Positions 8,283 to 16,623 of a stretch of 60,583 nt of DNA are shown piece after piece. Each line of letters opens with the position of its first letter. Positions within the stretch are counted from its first letter, which is position 1. The DNA is from Nocardioides sp. (GTDB lineage: Bacteria > Actinomycetota > Actinomycetes > Propionibacteriales > Nocardioidaceae). The position numbers and the translations under genes were made by a program. The notes beneath the pieces were generated by a model. It saw only the letters and a list, made by a program, of their open reading frames with translations. It searched no databases and was not told where the DNA came from. Where the stretch lies: assembly GCF_030149505.1 (NCBI RefSeq), contig NZ_JASBRN010000063.1:1-60583 (forward strand), in the 5' to 3' direction.

Positions 8283-10928
8283 TCACACGCGCCCCTGCGT
8301 CCAGGCGACGAGCGCGTCGTAGGTGAGGGAGGGGCGCAGGCGCTCGTCCAGCAGGGTCCAGGCCGGGTCGTCCCAGCGGGTCGGGTGCAGGTAGTACCAC
8401 CCGATCCCGGCCACGAACCGGTCGCAGGCGGCCAGGTCGAGGGCCTGTGGGAGGTAGCGCGCCCTCAGGTCGTCGGGGACGGCGTCGTACCCGTCCTGCG
8501 CGGCGGTGCTGTAGCCGAACTCGCCGAGGTACAGCCCCAGGTCGCCGTCGCCGTTGGCGGTCATCACGTCGTGCAGGTCGCGGTAGCCGGTGTAGGTGAG
8601 GTCGACGGTGCCGAGTTCGCTCTCGTAGCGGGCCTCGGGGTCCTGCGAGGCGGGCGGCCGGGAGCCGGCGAAGGGGTGCACCCCGACCAGGTCGAAGGGC
8701 CGCTCCCCCGGGGCCAGGGCAGCGTAGAGCGCCTCGAGGTAGCCGATGTCGTTGTCGGCCAGGCCACCGGTGACCAGTCGCGCGTCGGGTGCCCAGCGAC
8801 GCGCCACCGGCGCAGTGGCCTCCAGCAGGCGGGCGAAGGCGGCCGGGTCGACCCCGGTCGTCCAGTACGTCGGGTTGTCGGGCTCGTTCCAGATCTCGAC
8901 GAAGTCGGCGCGGCCGTCGAGGTGCTGCAGCGCGGACCGCACGAACCCCTGCCACCGGCGCAGCTCTGCGGGACTGCGGGGCGGCTGCCAGCGCGCGGCC
9001 TCCGGGGAGGCTGCCGGGTCGTCGAGGGCCCAGGAGGGCATGCCGGTGAGCTGGACGCGGATCCGCAGGTCCCGGGCCGCGGCGGCCTGCAGCAAGCGGT
9101 CCAGGCCGTCCCAGCGCGGCGGCGTGCCGCGGCTCGGCTGCACGTCGGGCCAGCCGACGTCGGTGGAGACGACGCTCGCGCCCGCGTCGGCGGCTCGGGC
9201 GACGAGGCGTCGGACCTCGCGGGTGCTGCGCAGGGGCTGCGCGGGGTCACCGGTGGCGACCTGAACTCCCAGGTCGACCAGCAGGTCCCGGCGTCGCTCG
9301 ACGTCGCACTCCGCGACCTCGGCGGCGACCGTGCTCGCGGCGTCGTCGTCGCCGCGGTCGCCGGGGGCGGTGCCCAGGCTGCCGAGACCGGCGACCAGCG
9401 CGGTGCCGAGCACAGCGACGCCGACGACGGCGAGGAGGCCGGCTGCCACGGGGCGCAGGGCGCCCCGGTCGTCCCGGCGGTCGTCTCGGCGGTCGGCCCG
9501 GTGGTCGGCCCGGCGGTCGAGGGTGGAGGTGGGGGTGGGCATCGGTGTCGTCCTGGGGCTCGAGGTCGTGGGGCCGAGAGTGGGATCGGGGGCGGGACCG
9601 GGTGGGTGCGACCCGGCGTGTGTGCGGTCCCGCAGGGTGAGGGACCACGGCAGGCCGACCAGGGGCCGGCTCCACCAGCGCCACCCGAGCAGCGCGCTGA
9701 GGGCCATGCCGCCCAGCCAGCCGAGGGCCAGGCCCCGTGCGCCGCCGACGGTGGCGCCCAGGCCGGCGGCGCCGACCTCGAGCAGCACGGAGGCTGCGGC
9801 CACGCGGGTCGCCAGCCGGAACTCCCGCTGCGCCCGCCACCAGGCCACGAGGTGGTCCTTGACGACCATCCAGGTCCCGGCCGGGACGAGCAGGCAGAGC
9901 AGGAGGTAGGAGGCTTCGGCGTACTGCTGGCCGAAGACGAGGAGCCCGGGGCGGCCCAGGGCAACCGCGCCCACGCAGAGGCCGAGGCTGAGCACCAGGG
10001 CTGCGGGGAGCGTGCGCCCCATCGTGCCGCGGAAGGTGTCCGCGTCGAGGCTCGCGCCGTGGGCGTACAACGCCACGGCCACGAGGTACGGCGGCAGGAA
10101 GGCCACGGTGGCGACCCGCCAGGCGATCGTGAAGGCGGCGTTGTCGACCGGTGCGAGCGCGACGGCCGCGACCACCGGGACCACCTGCGTGGCCGCGGCG
10201 ACGGCCAGGTTCAGGCCCTGGTGGTCCAGGGCCGGTCGCGCGGCCCGGCGTACGTCCTCGGCGAGGGTGGGGCCGGTGGCTGACACCTGCTCCCCCGGCT
10301 CGGTGCCACGGTGCACGACCAGCACGAGCAGGGCCACGGAGAGCAGCAGGGGTGCGACCCAGGCCAGCTGGAGGACCGTCGAGTCGGCGGGACCCCCGGG
10401 GCCGAGGAGCAGGAGCCCCGCGACGAGCGGGAAGCGCAGGCCGGAGGCGCACAGGTTGCGCCACACCTGCAGCGACGAGCGTCGCAGTCCGAGGGTGGCC
10501 TCGTCGACCACGAGCGCCCACCCGGCGCCGACGACACCGAGCACCATCGAGGTGGCGTCCAGCGGCCCGGCCACCGCTGCCGCGAGGCTCTCCCCCAGCA
10601 GCCCGAGCGGGCCGGCGGCGAGCACCAGCAGCAGACCGGCGCCGGCCCCGACCACCGCGACCGCCAGCAGCGAGCGGCGCAGCAGCTGGTGCTGGCGAGC
10701 GACCGGGTGTGCGGGGAGCTCGGCGACCAGGTGGGTGCCGAGACCGAGGGAGACCAGCAGGCCGAGCAGGGTCTGGGTCGTGATGGCCGCGGCGGCCACA
10801 CCGACCTCGGGCGCGGCGACGGCGCGGGCGACCAGGACCCAGAACAGCAGGCCGAGGACGGTGCCGAGCGCCTGCGCCCCCAGCAGGCTGCGGAAGGGGG
10901 CGAGCACACCCCGGTCCCGGGTGCTCAC
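8283..10928 (-). CDS. Fusion of polysaccharide flippase (MOP/Wzx type) and clan-A glycoside hydrolase
   Basis: One open frame of 881 codons runs without a stop from the GTG at 10928. Residues 1 to about 430 form a Wzx-like flippase with some 12 membrane segments, starting VLAPFRSLLGAQALGTVLGL. A Pro/Thr linker and an Arg/Asp-rich stretch (RRADHRADRRDDRRDDRG) follow. An extra membrane segment (about 489-513) comes next, then a hydrolase domain (about 550-870) with WNEP (acid/base E682) and YLGEFGYS (nucleophile E803), as in GH39/GH5 enzymes. The positive patch before the extra helix places the hydrolase outside. The GTG overlaps the preceding stop (GTGA). An ATG at 9542 with AGGA upstream could also start the hydrolase alone. 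Confidence 0.8.
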   Translation of the reverse strand: MSTRDRGVLAPFRSLLGAQALGTVLGLLFWVLVARAVAAPEVGVAAAAITTQTLLGLLVSLGLGTHLVAELPAHPVARQHQLLRRSLLAVAVVGAGAGLLLVLAAGPLGLLGESLAAAVAGPLDATSMVLGVVGAGWALVVDEATLGLRRSSLQVWRNLCASGLRFPLVAGLLLLGPGGPADSTVLQLAWVAPLLLSVALLVLVVHRGTEPGEQVSATGPTLAEDVRRAARPALDHQGLNLAVAAATQVVPVVAAVALAPVDNAAFTIAWRVATVAFLPPYLVAVALYAHGASLDADTFRGTMGRTLPAALVLSLGLCVGAVALGRPGLLVFGQQYAEASYLLLCLLVPAGTWMVVKDHLVAWWRAQREFRLATRVAAASVLLEVGAAGLGATVGGARGLALGWLGGMALSALLGWRWWSRPLVGLPWSLTLRDRTHAGSHPPGPAPDPTLGPTTSSPRTTPMPTPTSTLDRRADHRADRRDDRRDDRGALRPVAAGLLAVVGVAVLGTALVAGLGSLGTAPGDRGDDDAASTVAAEVAECDVERRRDLLVDLGVQVATGDPAQPLRSTREVRRLVARAADAGASVVSTDVGWPDVQPSRGTPPRWDGLDRLLQAAAARDLRIRVQLTGMPSWALDDPAASPEAARWQPPRSPAELRRWQGFVRSALQHLDGRADFVEIWNEPDNPTYWTTGVDPAAFARLLEATAPVARRWAPDARLVTGGLADNDIGYLEALYAALAPGERPFDLVGVHPFAGSRPPASQDPEARYESELGTVDLTYTGYRDLHDVMTANGDGDLGLYLGEFGYSTAAQDGYDAVPDDLRARYLPQALDLAACDRFVAGIGWYYLHPTRWDDPAWTLLDERLRPSLTYDALVAWTQGRV

Positions 10929-13267
10929 GGGCGACCCCCGTCGCTCGCGCCGCCCTCGCTGAGCGGCTCGGTCCGCACGCTCGGCGGTGACGGGAGCTCC
11001 TCGACGACCAGCGCTTCCCAGGACGAGCGGACGGCCACGACGGCGGCCAGCGCGACCAGGGCGGTGGTCGCCGCGCGGAGCGCGACCGTGACGGCCCCGA
11101 CGCGTCCGCGATCCGGGGCGCGATGGTCGGGCACGACCACGAGCGCGGCCAGCACCAGGCAGACCAGCAACGTCGCACCCGCGCGGGGCAGGACGTCCAA
11201 GCCCACGGCGAGCGCGCCGGTGGCCATCAGGGCGGGTAGCGCGAGGGCCCAGACCCACATCCGGCCCCCGGCGGCGTCGCGCACGGGGGCCACCAGGTGG
11301 CGGCGCCGCAGCAGGAGCAGCAGCCCGGCGGCCGCGGTGAGCCCGACCTGCCAGGGGTGCCAGGTGCCCGGCATGCCGGGGTCCGGTCGCTCGGCGAACT
11401 CCGAGGCCTCGCCACGCAGGGAACGGACGTCCCACACGACGATGTCGCCGTCGAGGACCCGCTCGAAGCCGGGCGCGCCGTCGAACTTGAGCAGCATCTG
11501 GCGGGTCGGCGTGACCGCGCCCTCGCCGAAGGCCGCGCCGGCCTCGTAGTAGCTGCTCGACAGCGCGGTCTGCCCGATGGTGCGCGTGTCGACCACCACG
11601 AAGTCGACCTGGTTGTCCTGCAGGGCCTCGACGACCGCGTCGTCGACGGTCGGCGCGAGGAACACCGGGGTCAGGTTGTCCGACCCCGTCTGGGAGGTGA
11701 CGGGCTCGACGGGCGCGAAGTTCGGCAGGACCCGGTTGAGGGTGACGTCCGAGGCGATCCGCGAGCCCTCGGGCAGGTAGCGGCCGGCCCACCGGCCGAA
11801 CGCGACCGTCGTGGCGTCGACCGAGCGCTGCTCCGCGCCGGGGAGGTAGGGGCCGGGCACTCGCTGCCAGTCCTGGCCGCCGCCGAGCAGCACACCACCG
11901 AGGACGAGGAGCACCGTGCCGGGCGCGACGAGCCGTCGGGCCCGGTCCAGGCGCGGCACCAGCCACACCGCCACCACCAGGGCAGCGGCCATCGTGACGA
12001 AGCTCGACGCGCGGTCGGCCATCTCGGCGGCGGTGGGGAAGAAGCGCACCAGGTGCAGCAGGGGGTACGCCGCCGCGAGGCCGGCCAGCACGAGGTGGGC
12101 GCGCGAGCGCACCACCGTGCGGCCACGCACGGTGGCCAGCAGGGCGGGCACCAGCAGCGCGCACCACAGCAGGATCGAGGCGGCCATCACCGCGACCTGC
12201 CACAGCGGGGTCGCGTTGCCGCCGGACTCCAGGACGGCGCGCGACCCCGTGGCGTCGAGGGTGACGAGGCGGGCCAGCTCGGAGCCGGCGGTGTCGGCCA
12301 GCGGTCCGAGGTAGCGGACGAGGAGCGGCGCCACGACGGTCGTCCAGAGGGCGGCGACCGCGGTGCCGGCCTCGGCGGTCCACAGCACCAGGCGGGCGCG
12401 GCGGCGCTCCTGACCGAGGGCGAGCAGCGCGGCGACCGCCCACAGGGCGGCGAGCGTGAGCCAGCTGGTGAGGTGGTGGGTGATCGTCAGGGCGGCCAGC
12501 GTGGCCTGGGCGGCCCCGAGCAGCAGCCAGGTCCGCCGGCCGGTGGTGTCGGAGGCCTGCAGCAGCAGCACGACCGTCGCCACCAGCATCGCCACGGCCA
12601 CCGTCTGGTAGCTGAACATGGCGTTGAAGAAGTAGAAGTGGGTGCTGCCGGAGTAGAGGAGCACCACGACCGCGCCGACGCGGGTCGAGCGGCCGAGCCG
12701 CGTGCCCAGGGCGAAGAGCGCAAGCAGGAGCACGACCCGGGCCAGCAGCACGGTCGCCAGCTGGGCGACGACGGGTGGGACGCCGGTCAGCCACACGATC
12801 GCCACGCTGACCAGCTCCAGGCCCGGGTAGTGCGGGCTCACGGGCAGCATGCTGTGCTCGCCGAAGATGCTGCCGTCGAGCAGCTGCAGCAGCGTCGTCA
12901 CGTGCAGGGTCTCGTCGAAGCGGGTCGAGAGGACCGGGCTCGTGAGCAGGAAGGACAGGTGCAGCGCCACGCCGTACGCCACGGAGCCGAGGAGGCGGTC
13001 GCGCGGGCTGGTGCCGGCCGAGGTCAGCAGCAGCGCGAACGGCACCACCAGGGCCACGAGCGCGGCGTACCAGAGGACCAGGGCGGGGCCGGTCCACCCC
13101 GCCCACCCGAGGGCGTACGCCGTGGCGTGGCCGACCAGGGCCAGGGCCGCCACCAGGCAGCTCATGGCGAGCCGGTGATCGGTGTGCCCGCTGTCGGTGC
13201 TGTCGGGCGTCGGGTCGGCCGGGGGGTGGGCCGGCCGGTCGGCCGGCTCCACCGCGGAGGACGTCAC
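10925..13267 (-). CDS. Large multi-spanning membrane protein, probable GT-C glycosyltransferase or glycan polymerase
   Basis: The 780-residue product has a polar N-terminal tail (to about residue 34) and at least 12 hydrophobic segments. An early external loop carries an acidic motif (TRFDETLHVTT), which is the sort of Asp-Glu signature seen in GT-C enzymes that use lipid-linked sugars. A large extracytoplasmic domain of about 130 residues (from RVPGPYLPGAEQR through VLDGDIVVWDV) lies before the last helices. The GTG at 13267 overlaps the stop of the upstream GT4 gene. By position it should add sugars outside the membrane or polymerise repeat units flipped by the neighbouring protein. I cannot decide between those roles from sequence alone. 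Confidence 0.7.
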   Translation of the reverse strand: MTSSAVEPADRPAHPPADPTPDSTDSGHTDHRLAMSCLVAALALVGHATAYALGWAGWTGPALVLWYAALVALVVPFALLLTSAGTSPRDRLLGSVAYGVALHLSFLLTSPVLSTRFDETLHVTTLLQLLDGSIFGEHSMLPVSPHYPGLELVSVAIVWLTGVPPVVAQLATVLLARVVLLLALFALGTRLGRSTRVGAVVVLLYSGSTHFYFFNAMFSYQTVAVAMLVATVVLLLQASDTTGRRTWLLLGAAQATLAALTITHHLTSWLTLAALWAVAALLALGQERRRARLVLWTAEAGTAVAALWTTVVAPLLVRYLGPLADTAGSELARLVTLDATGSRAVLESGGNATPLWQVAVMAASILLWCALLVPALLATVRGRTVVRSRAHLVLAGLAAAYPLLHLVRFFPTAAEMADRASSFVTMAAALVVAVWLVPRLDRARRLVAPGTVLLVLGGVLLGGGQDWQRVPGPYLPGAEQRSVDATTVAFGRWAGRYLPEGSRIASDVTLNRVLPNFAPVEPVTSQTGSDNLTPVFLAPTVDDAVVEALQDNQVDFVVVDTRTIGQTALSSSYYEAGAAFGEGAVTPTRQMLLKFDGAPGFERVLDGDIVVWDVRSLRGEASEFAERPDPGMPGTWHPWQVGLTAAAGLLLLLRRRHLVAPVRDAAGGRMWVWALALPALMATGALAVGLDVLPRAGATLLVCLVLAALVVVPDHRAPDRGRVGAVTVALRAATTALVALAAVVAVRSSWEALVVEELPSPPSVRTEPLSEGGASDGGRP

Positions 13268-14463
13268 GCCGGTTCCCGGACGTCCAGGACCGCCCGCGCG
13301 CGCGGCGACGGCAGTGTCTCGGCGTAGACCTCCTCGAGCCCGTCCACGCACGTCTCCCAGGTGGGGAGCTCGGAGGGGTCGGGACCCACCGGGTCCTCGA
13401 GCTGGGCGAGCAACGCCTCGGCGACGACCCGCGGGGCGGCATCCGCCTCGACACCGACGGCCCAGCCACGCTCGACCAGCTCGGTGAGGCCGGAGGTGCG
13501 GGCGACCACCACGGGGCGACCGAGGCTCAGCGCCTCCATCACCGCCACGGGGTGCGCCTCGTAGTCGCTGACCAGGGTGACGACGGCCGCCCGGGAGAGA
13601 CGACGGGCCATCGCGGCCCGGTCCGGAGGGGGCACGAAGTGGATCTCGACGCGGTCCGCGACACCGAGCCGCTCGGCCAGTGCGAGCAGCTCCTGCTCGT
13701 AGGGTCCGCTGCCGAGGATCTCCACCCGGACGCCCGGGTGGTGCGGAAGCAGGTGCGGCAGCGCCTCGAGGACCCGGTGGTGGCCCTTGTACCGCTCCAG
13801 CCGGCCGATGCTCACCACCACCGGCTCCTGTGCGGCGGCCTCGTCGCTGTCCGGGACGGCCACCACGGGGAGGGTGCCGCCGTTGCGGACCAGCTGCACG
13901 CGGCCGGGCTCGCCCAGCACCTCGTCGAAGAGCAGGCGCTCGTGGTCCGAGACCCCCACCAGGACCCGTGCGCGCCGCAGCATCGGCGCGAGGAGCCGGA
14001 ACTGGGTGCCGCGGGCCCGGTGCCGGAAGCTGCTCGAGGAGCCACCGGTGTGGAAGGTCAGGACGAACGGCGTGCGGCGCAGCAGGCAGGCGAGCATCGC
14101 GACGACGGGCACCAGCGTGTGGACGCCCTGCACGTGCACGAGGTCGCGCCGGTGGCGCAGCAGGGACCAGAAGATCCCGGGTGCGAGGTACCAGTCACGC
14201 CGGGCGGGGAACGCGCGGAAGCGTCGTACGACGTAGCCCGCGACGCGCTCGGTGCGCGCGAGCTCGCCGGAGCGGTCGGTGGTGAGGACCTCGACGTCCC
14301 AGCCGCGCCGGGCCAGGCGGGCAGCCACCTCGGCGACGTGCGACTCGATGCCGCCGATCTCGGGCTGGCAGCGGGCGGTCACCATCGTCACCCGGCCGGG
14401 GGCGCTGCCCTGCGGGGTGGATGGTGTCCGGCCCGACCCGCGTGCACGGGTCGGGGCGCTCAC
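13264..14463 (-). CDS. Glycosyltransferase family 4 protein
   Basis: The 399-residue product is a GT-B enzyme. The N-terminal half contains RVTMVTARCQPEIGGIESHV and the acceptor-side histidine region VLTFHTGGSSSSF. The C-terminal half contains VVVSIGRLERYKGHHRVLEA and the E-x7-E element HPVAVMEALSLGRPVVVART, close to phosphatidylinositol mannosyltransferase-like members of the family. The GTG start at 14463 overlaps the stop of the GT2 gene before it. It is the second gene of the glycan operon and acts on the inner face of the membrane. The actual sugar donor is not readable. Confidence 0.88.
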   Translation of the reverse strand: MSAPTRARGSGRTPSTPQGSAPGRVTMVTARCQPEIGGIESHVAEVAARLARRGWDVEVLTTDRSGELARTERVAGYVVRRFRAFPARRDWYLAPGIFWSLLRHRRDLVHVQGVHTLVPVVAMLACLLRRTPFVLTFHTGGSSSSFRHRARGTQFRLLAPMLRRARVLVGVSDHERLLFDEVLGEPGRVQLVRNGGTLPVVAVPDSDEAAAQEPVVVSIGRLERYKGHHRVLEALPHLLPHHPGVRVEILGSGPYEQELLALAERLGVADRVEIHFVPPPDRAAMARRLSRAAVVTLVSDYEAHPVAVMEALSLGRPVVVARTSGLTELVERGWAVGVEADAAPRVVAEALLAQLEDPVGPDPSELPTWETCVDGLEEVYAETLPSPRARAVLDVREPA

Positions 14464-15263
14464 GAGGCGAGTCGCGACAGGTCGGCGGAGCCGCCGCGGC
14501 GAGCGGCCTGGCCGGACAGGACCGTGCGGCTCAGGCGGCCCAGGTGCCCGGAGCGACGCGCTCGCGATCGCTCGGTGCGGATCGTGCGCAGCACCCGCAC
14601 CCCGTCCTTGACGGCGTGCAGGTTGCTGCTGCCGAAGATGCGCAGCCGCTCGACGCTCGGCACCTCGGTGATCTTCACCCCGGCGGCGGCGAAGCGGCAG
14701 TTGATGACGGTCTCGATCTCGAAGCCGTCACCCCACAGCATCGTCCCGTCCGCGGGACCGGGCTTCTCGTGCTCCGGCAGGTCGAGCACCGGGAGCTGGT
14801 CGGCCCAGAACGCGTTGTAGCCGTAGCAGAGGTCGCTGAACCGGGTCCCGAAACCACGGTTCATCACGGTGTTGAGGAACTCGTTGCCCGCGCGCCGGAC
14901 CGCGGTGATGTCGGCGCTGCCGCCGCCAGCGGTGAAGCGGCTGCCCTTGGCGAAGTCGGCGCCGGCCGTGAGCGCGGCGACGAAGGCCGGGATCTCAGCC
15001 GGGTCGGCGCTGCCGTCGGCGTCGAACATGACCACGACGTCGCCGGTGACGCGGGCGAAGCCGGTGGCCAGGGCGTTGCCCTTGCCCCGGCGCACCTGCG
15101 TGCACGTCACCGCGTCCGGGAGGAGACGGCGTGCCGTCTCCAGCGTGCCGTCGACGGAGCCACCGTCGACGACGATCACCTCGTGCAGGTCCGGCACGGC
15201 CTCGACGAGCTCGGGCAGCACGACCTCGAGGTTGCGTGCTTCGTTGAGCGTCGGCACGACCAC
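14460..15263 (-). CDS. Glycosyltransferase family 2 protein (dolichol-phosphate-mannose synthase-like)
   Basis: The 267-residue protein has a single GT-A domain with VVPTLNEARNLE, VDGGSVDGT, the DXD motif in MFDADGSADP and the KGSRF element typical of DPM1/DPG-type enzymes that charge a polyprenyl phosphate with a sugar. No C-terminal membrane helix is present. The GTG at 15263 is the only start before an upstream in-frame TAG, although the preceding in-frame codons read RISVVVPT like a natural N-terminus, so an upstream start may have been lost. It is the first gene of the leftward glycan operon and would supply polyprenyl-linked sugar to the GT-C-like protein downstream. Confidence 0.85.
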   Translation of the reverse strand: MVVPTLNEARNLEVVLPELVEAVPDLHEVIVVDGGSVDGTLETARRLLPDAVTCTQVRRGKGNALATGFARVTGDVVVMFDADGSADPAEIPAFVAALTAGADFAKGSRFTAGGGSADITAVRRAGNEFLNTVMNRGFGTRFSDLCYGYNAFWADQLPVLDLPEHEKPGPADGTMLWGDGFEIETVINCRFAAAGVKITEVPSVERLRIFGSSNLHAVKDGVRVLRTIRTERSRARRSGHLGRLSRTVLSGQAARRGGSADLSRLAS

Positions 15264-15534
15264 GCTGATGCGAGGACGGTCCGGACGCTGGGTGTGCTAA
15301 GCGCAGGCGCGCTCGTCTGACTGGTGCTGCATGCCTTTCATGACCCCCCATGGAAGACGGACCCGTTGGCCCGCCTGGTACTGCGCCGGCGACGATCGGT
15401 CGCCCTGACCGTCTCCCACTACCCACCGGTCGTCACTCCACACCCTCGTGGAGGTGAAGAGTTAGTCACCCATCTCACGGGGCCCTCGACCAATCCGTCG
15501 TGGCGAGGGCTACGAGGGGGCCGTGCAGGGGAGG
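15264..15534. other. Intergenic region upstream of the glycan operon and after ctaB
   Basis: The 271 bases separate the start of the first glycan gene from the end of ctaB. They must hold the promoter of the leftward glycan operon, but I see no confident -35/-10 pair. A small inverted repeat CTCCAC-ACCCTC-GTGGAG lies near 15436-15453. No coding frame with normal codon use is visible. Confidence 0.4.
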
Positions 15535-16491
15535 TCAGCCGAGGAGCAGCGGTTCCAGCGCGACGGCCACGAAGAGCAGGCTGAGGTAGAGGTTGGAGGC
15601 GTGGAAGAGGCGCATCGGGTTGATCACCGACAGGTCCTCGCTCCCCCGTGTCCGCCCGAGCAGCCGGTGTGCCTCGACGAGGAAGACCGCACCGAGCAGC
15701 ACGGCGGCGACCGGGTAGACCGGGCCCGTGCCCGCCACCGGCCACAGCAGCAGCGAGGTGGCGACCATGACCCACGAGTAGGCCACGACCTGCCGGGCGA
15801 CGGCATGGGCCGAGGCCACCACCGGGAGCATGGGCACGTCGACGTTGGCGTAGTCCTCGCGGTAGCGCAGCGCGAGCGCCCACGTGTGCGGCGGGGTCCA
15901 GAAGAAGACCACGGCGAAGAGGACGACCGGGGTCCAGGCGAGCTCGCCGGTGACCGCGGTCCAGCCGATGAGGGCCGGGAAGCACCCGGCGAGGCCGCCC
16001 CACACGATGTTCTGCGTCGTGCGGCGCTTGAGCACCATCGTGTAGACGAAGACGTAGAACGCCTCGGCCGCCACGGCCAGCACCGCCGACAGCGTGTTCA
16101 CCCACACCGCGAGCACGACCACCGACAGCACGCCGAGCACCGAGCCGAAGACCAGCGCCGCCCGGGGGCTGACGATGTGTCGCGGGAGGGCCCGTCGCCG
16201 GGTGCGCCGCATCTGCTCGTCGATGTCGCGGTCGTAGACGCAGTTGAAGACCGACGCGGAGCCCGCGGAGAAGGTGCCACCGACGACGGTCGCCACCACC
16301 AGTCCCAGCGGCGGCACCCCGCGCGCGGCGAAGAACATGACCGGCACGGTGGTGAGCAGGAGCAGCTCGATCACCCGGGGCTTGGTCAGCCCGACGTACG
16401 CCGCGACGACGTCGCGCCACGTGGCGCCCCCGTGGTCAGGGGTCGGCTCGTGCCACTGCGAGGCAGCGGCCGGCTGGCCGACGTGGGTCAC
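15535..16491 (-). CDS. ctaB: Heme O synthase (protoheme IX farnesyltransferase)
   Basis: CtaB transfers a farnesyl group to protoheme to form heme O, the substrate of CtaA. The 318-residue membrane protein has about nine helices and the UbiA-family motifs [15 protein letters not shown] (Asp-rich motif 1 with a DxxxD pattern) and [15 protein letters not shown] (second motif). The GTG at 16491 sits behind an AG-rich ribosome site. It is divergent from tkt, the usual actinobacterial arrangement, but is separated from ctaA by the glycan locus. A TAGACT hexamer on the minus strand (16557 to 16552) could be its -10 element. Confidence 0.95.
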   Translation of the reverse strand: MTHVGQPAAASQWHEPTPDHGGATWRDVVAAYVGLTKPRVIELLLLTTVPVMFFAARGVPPLGLVVATVVGGTFSAGSASVFNCVYDRDIDEQMRRTRRRALPRHIVSPRAALVFGSVLGVLSVVVLAVWVNTLSAVLAVAAEAFYVFVYTMVLKRRTTQNIVWGGLAGCFPALIGWTAVTGELAWTPVVLFAVVFFWTPPHTWALALRYREDYANVDVPMLPVVASAHAVARQVVAYSWVMVATSLLLWPVAGTGPVYPVAAVLLGAVFLVEAHRLLGRTRGSEDLSVINPMRLFHASNLYLSLLFVAVALEPLLLG

Positions 16492-16551
16492 GGAGAGCCC
16501 CTCTGGATGGGTTCGGGGTGCAGTCGGGTGAGACGTGCGGGTGCGCCTCGA

Positions 16552-16577
16552 AGTCTACTGCCCGGCACGAGTAGGCT
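16552..16577. promoter_or_regulatory. Divergent ctaB/tkt promoter -10 hexamers
   Basis: TAGACT on the minus strand (16557 to 16552) points at ctaB and TAGGCT on the plus strand (16572-16577) points at tkt. Both fit the TAnnnT form used by other genes in this window. Here both genes have untranslated leaders and ribosome sites (for example GGAAGGAAC before tkt). The -35 regions are not clear. Confidence 0.4.
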
Positions 16578-16623
16578 CGTGGCCGCCTGCGACCAGGCTC
16601 CCCCGCCCCCTGGAAGGAACCAC

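Noticed and set aside
10929..13469. The long minus-strand frame of 1728 codons that covers the flippase-hydrolase gene and continues upstream to 13469.
   Set aside because: Upstream of 10928 its translation is Arg/Pro/Gly-rich with no domain, while another frame over 10925-13267 encodes a normal membrane protein. Only the part from the GTG at 10928 is a gene.
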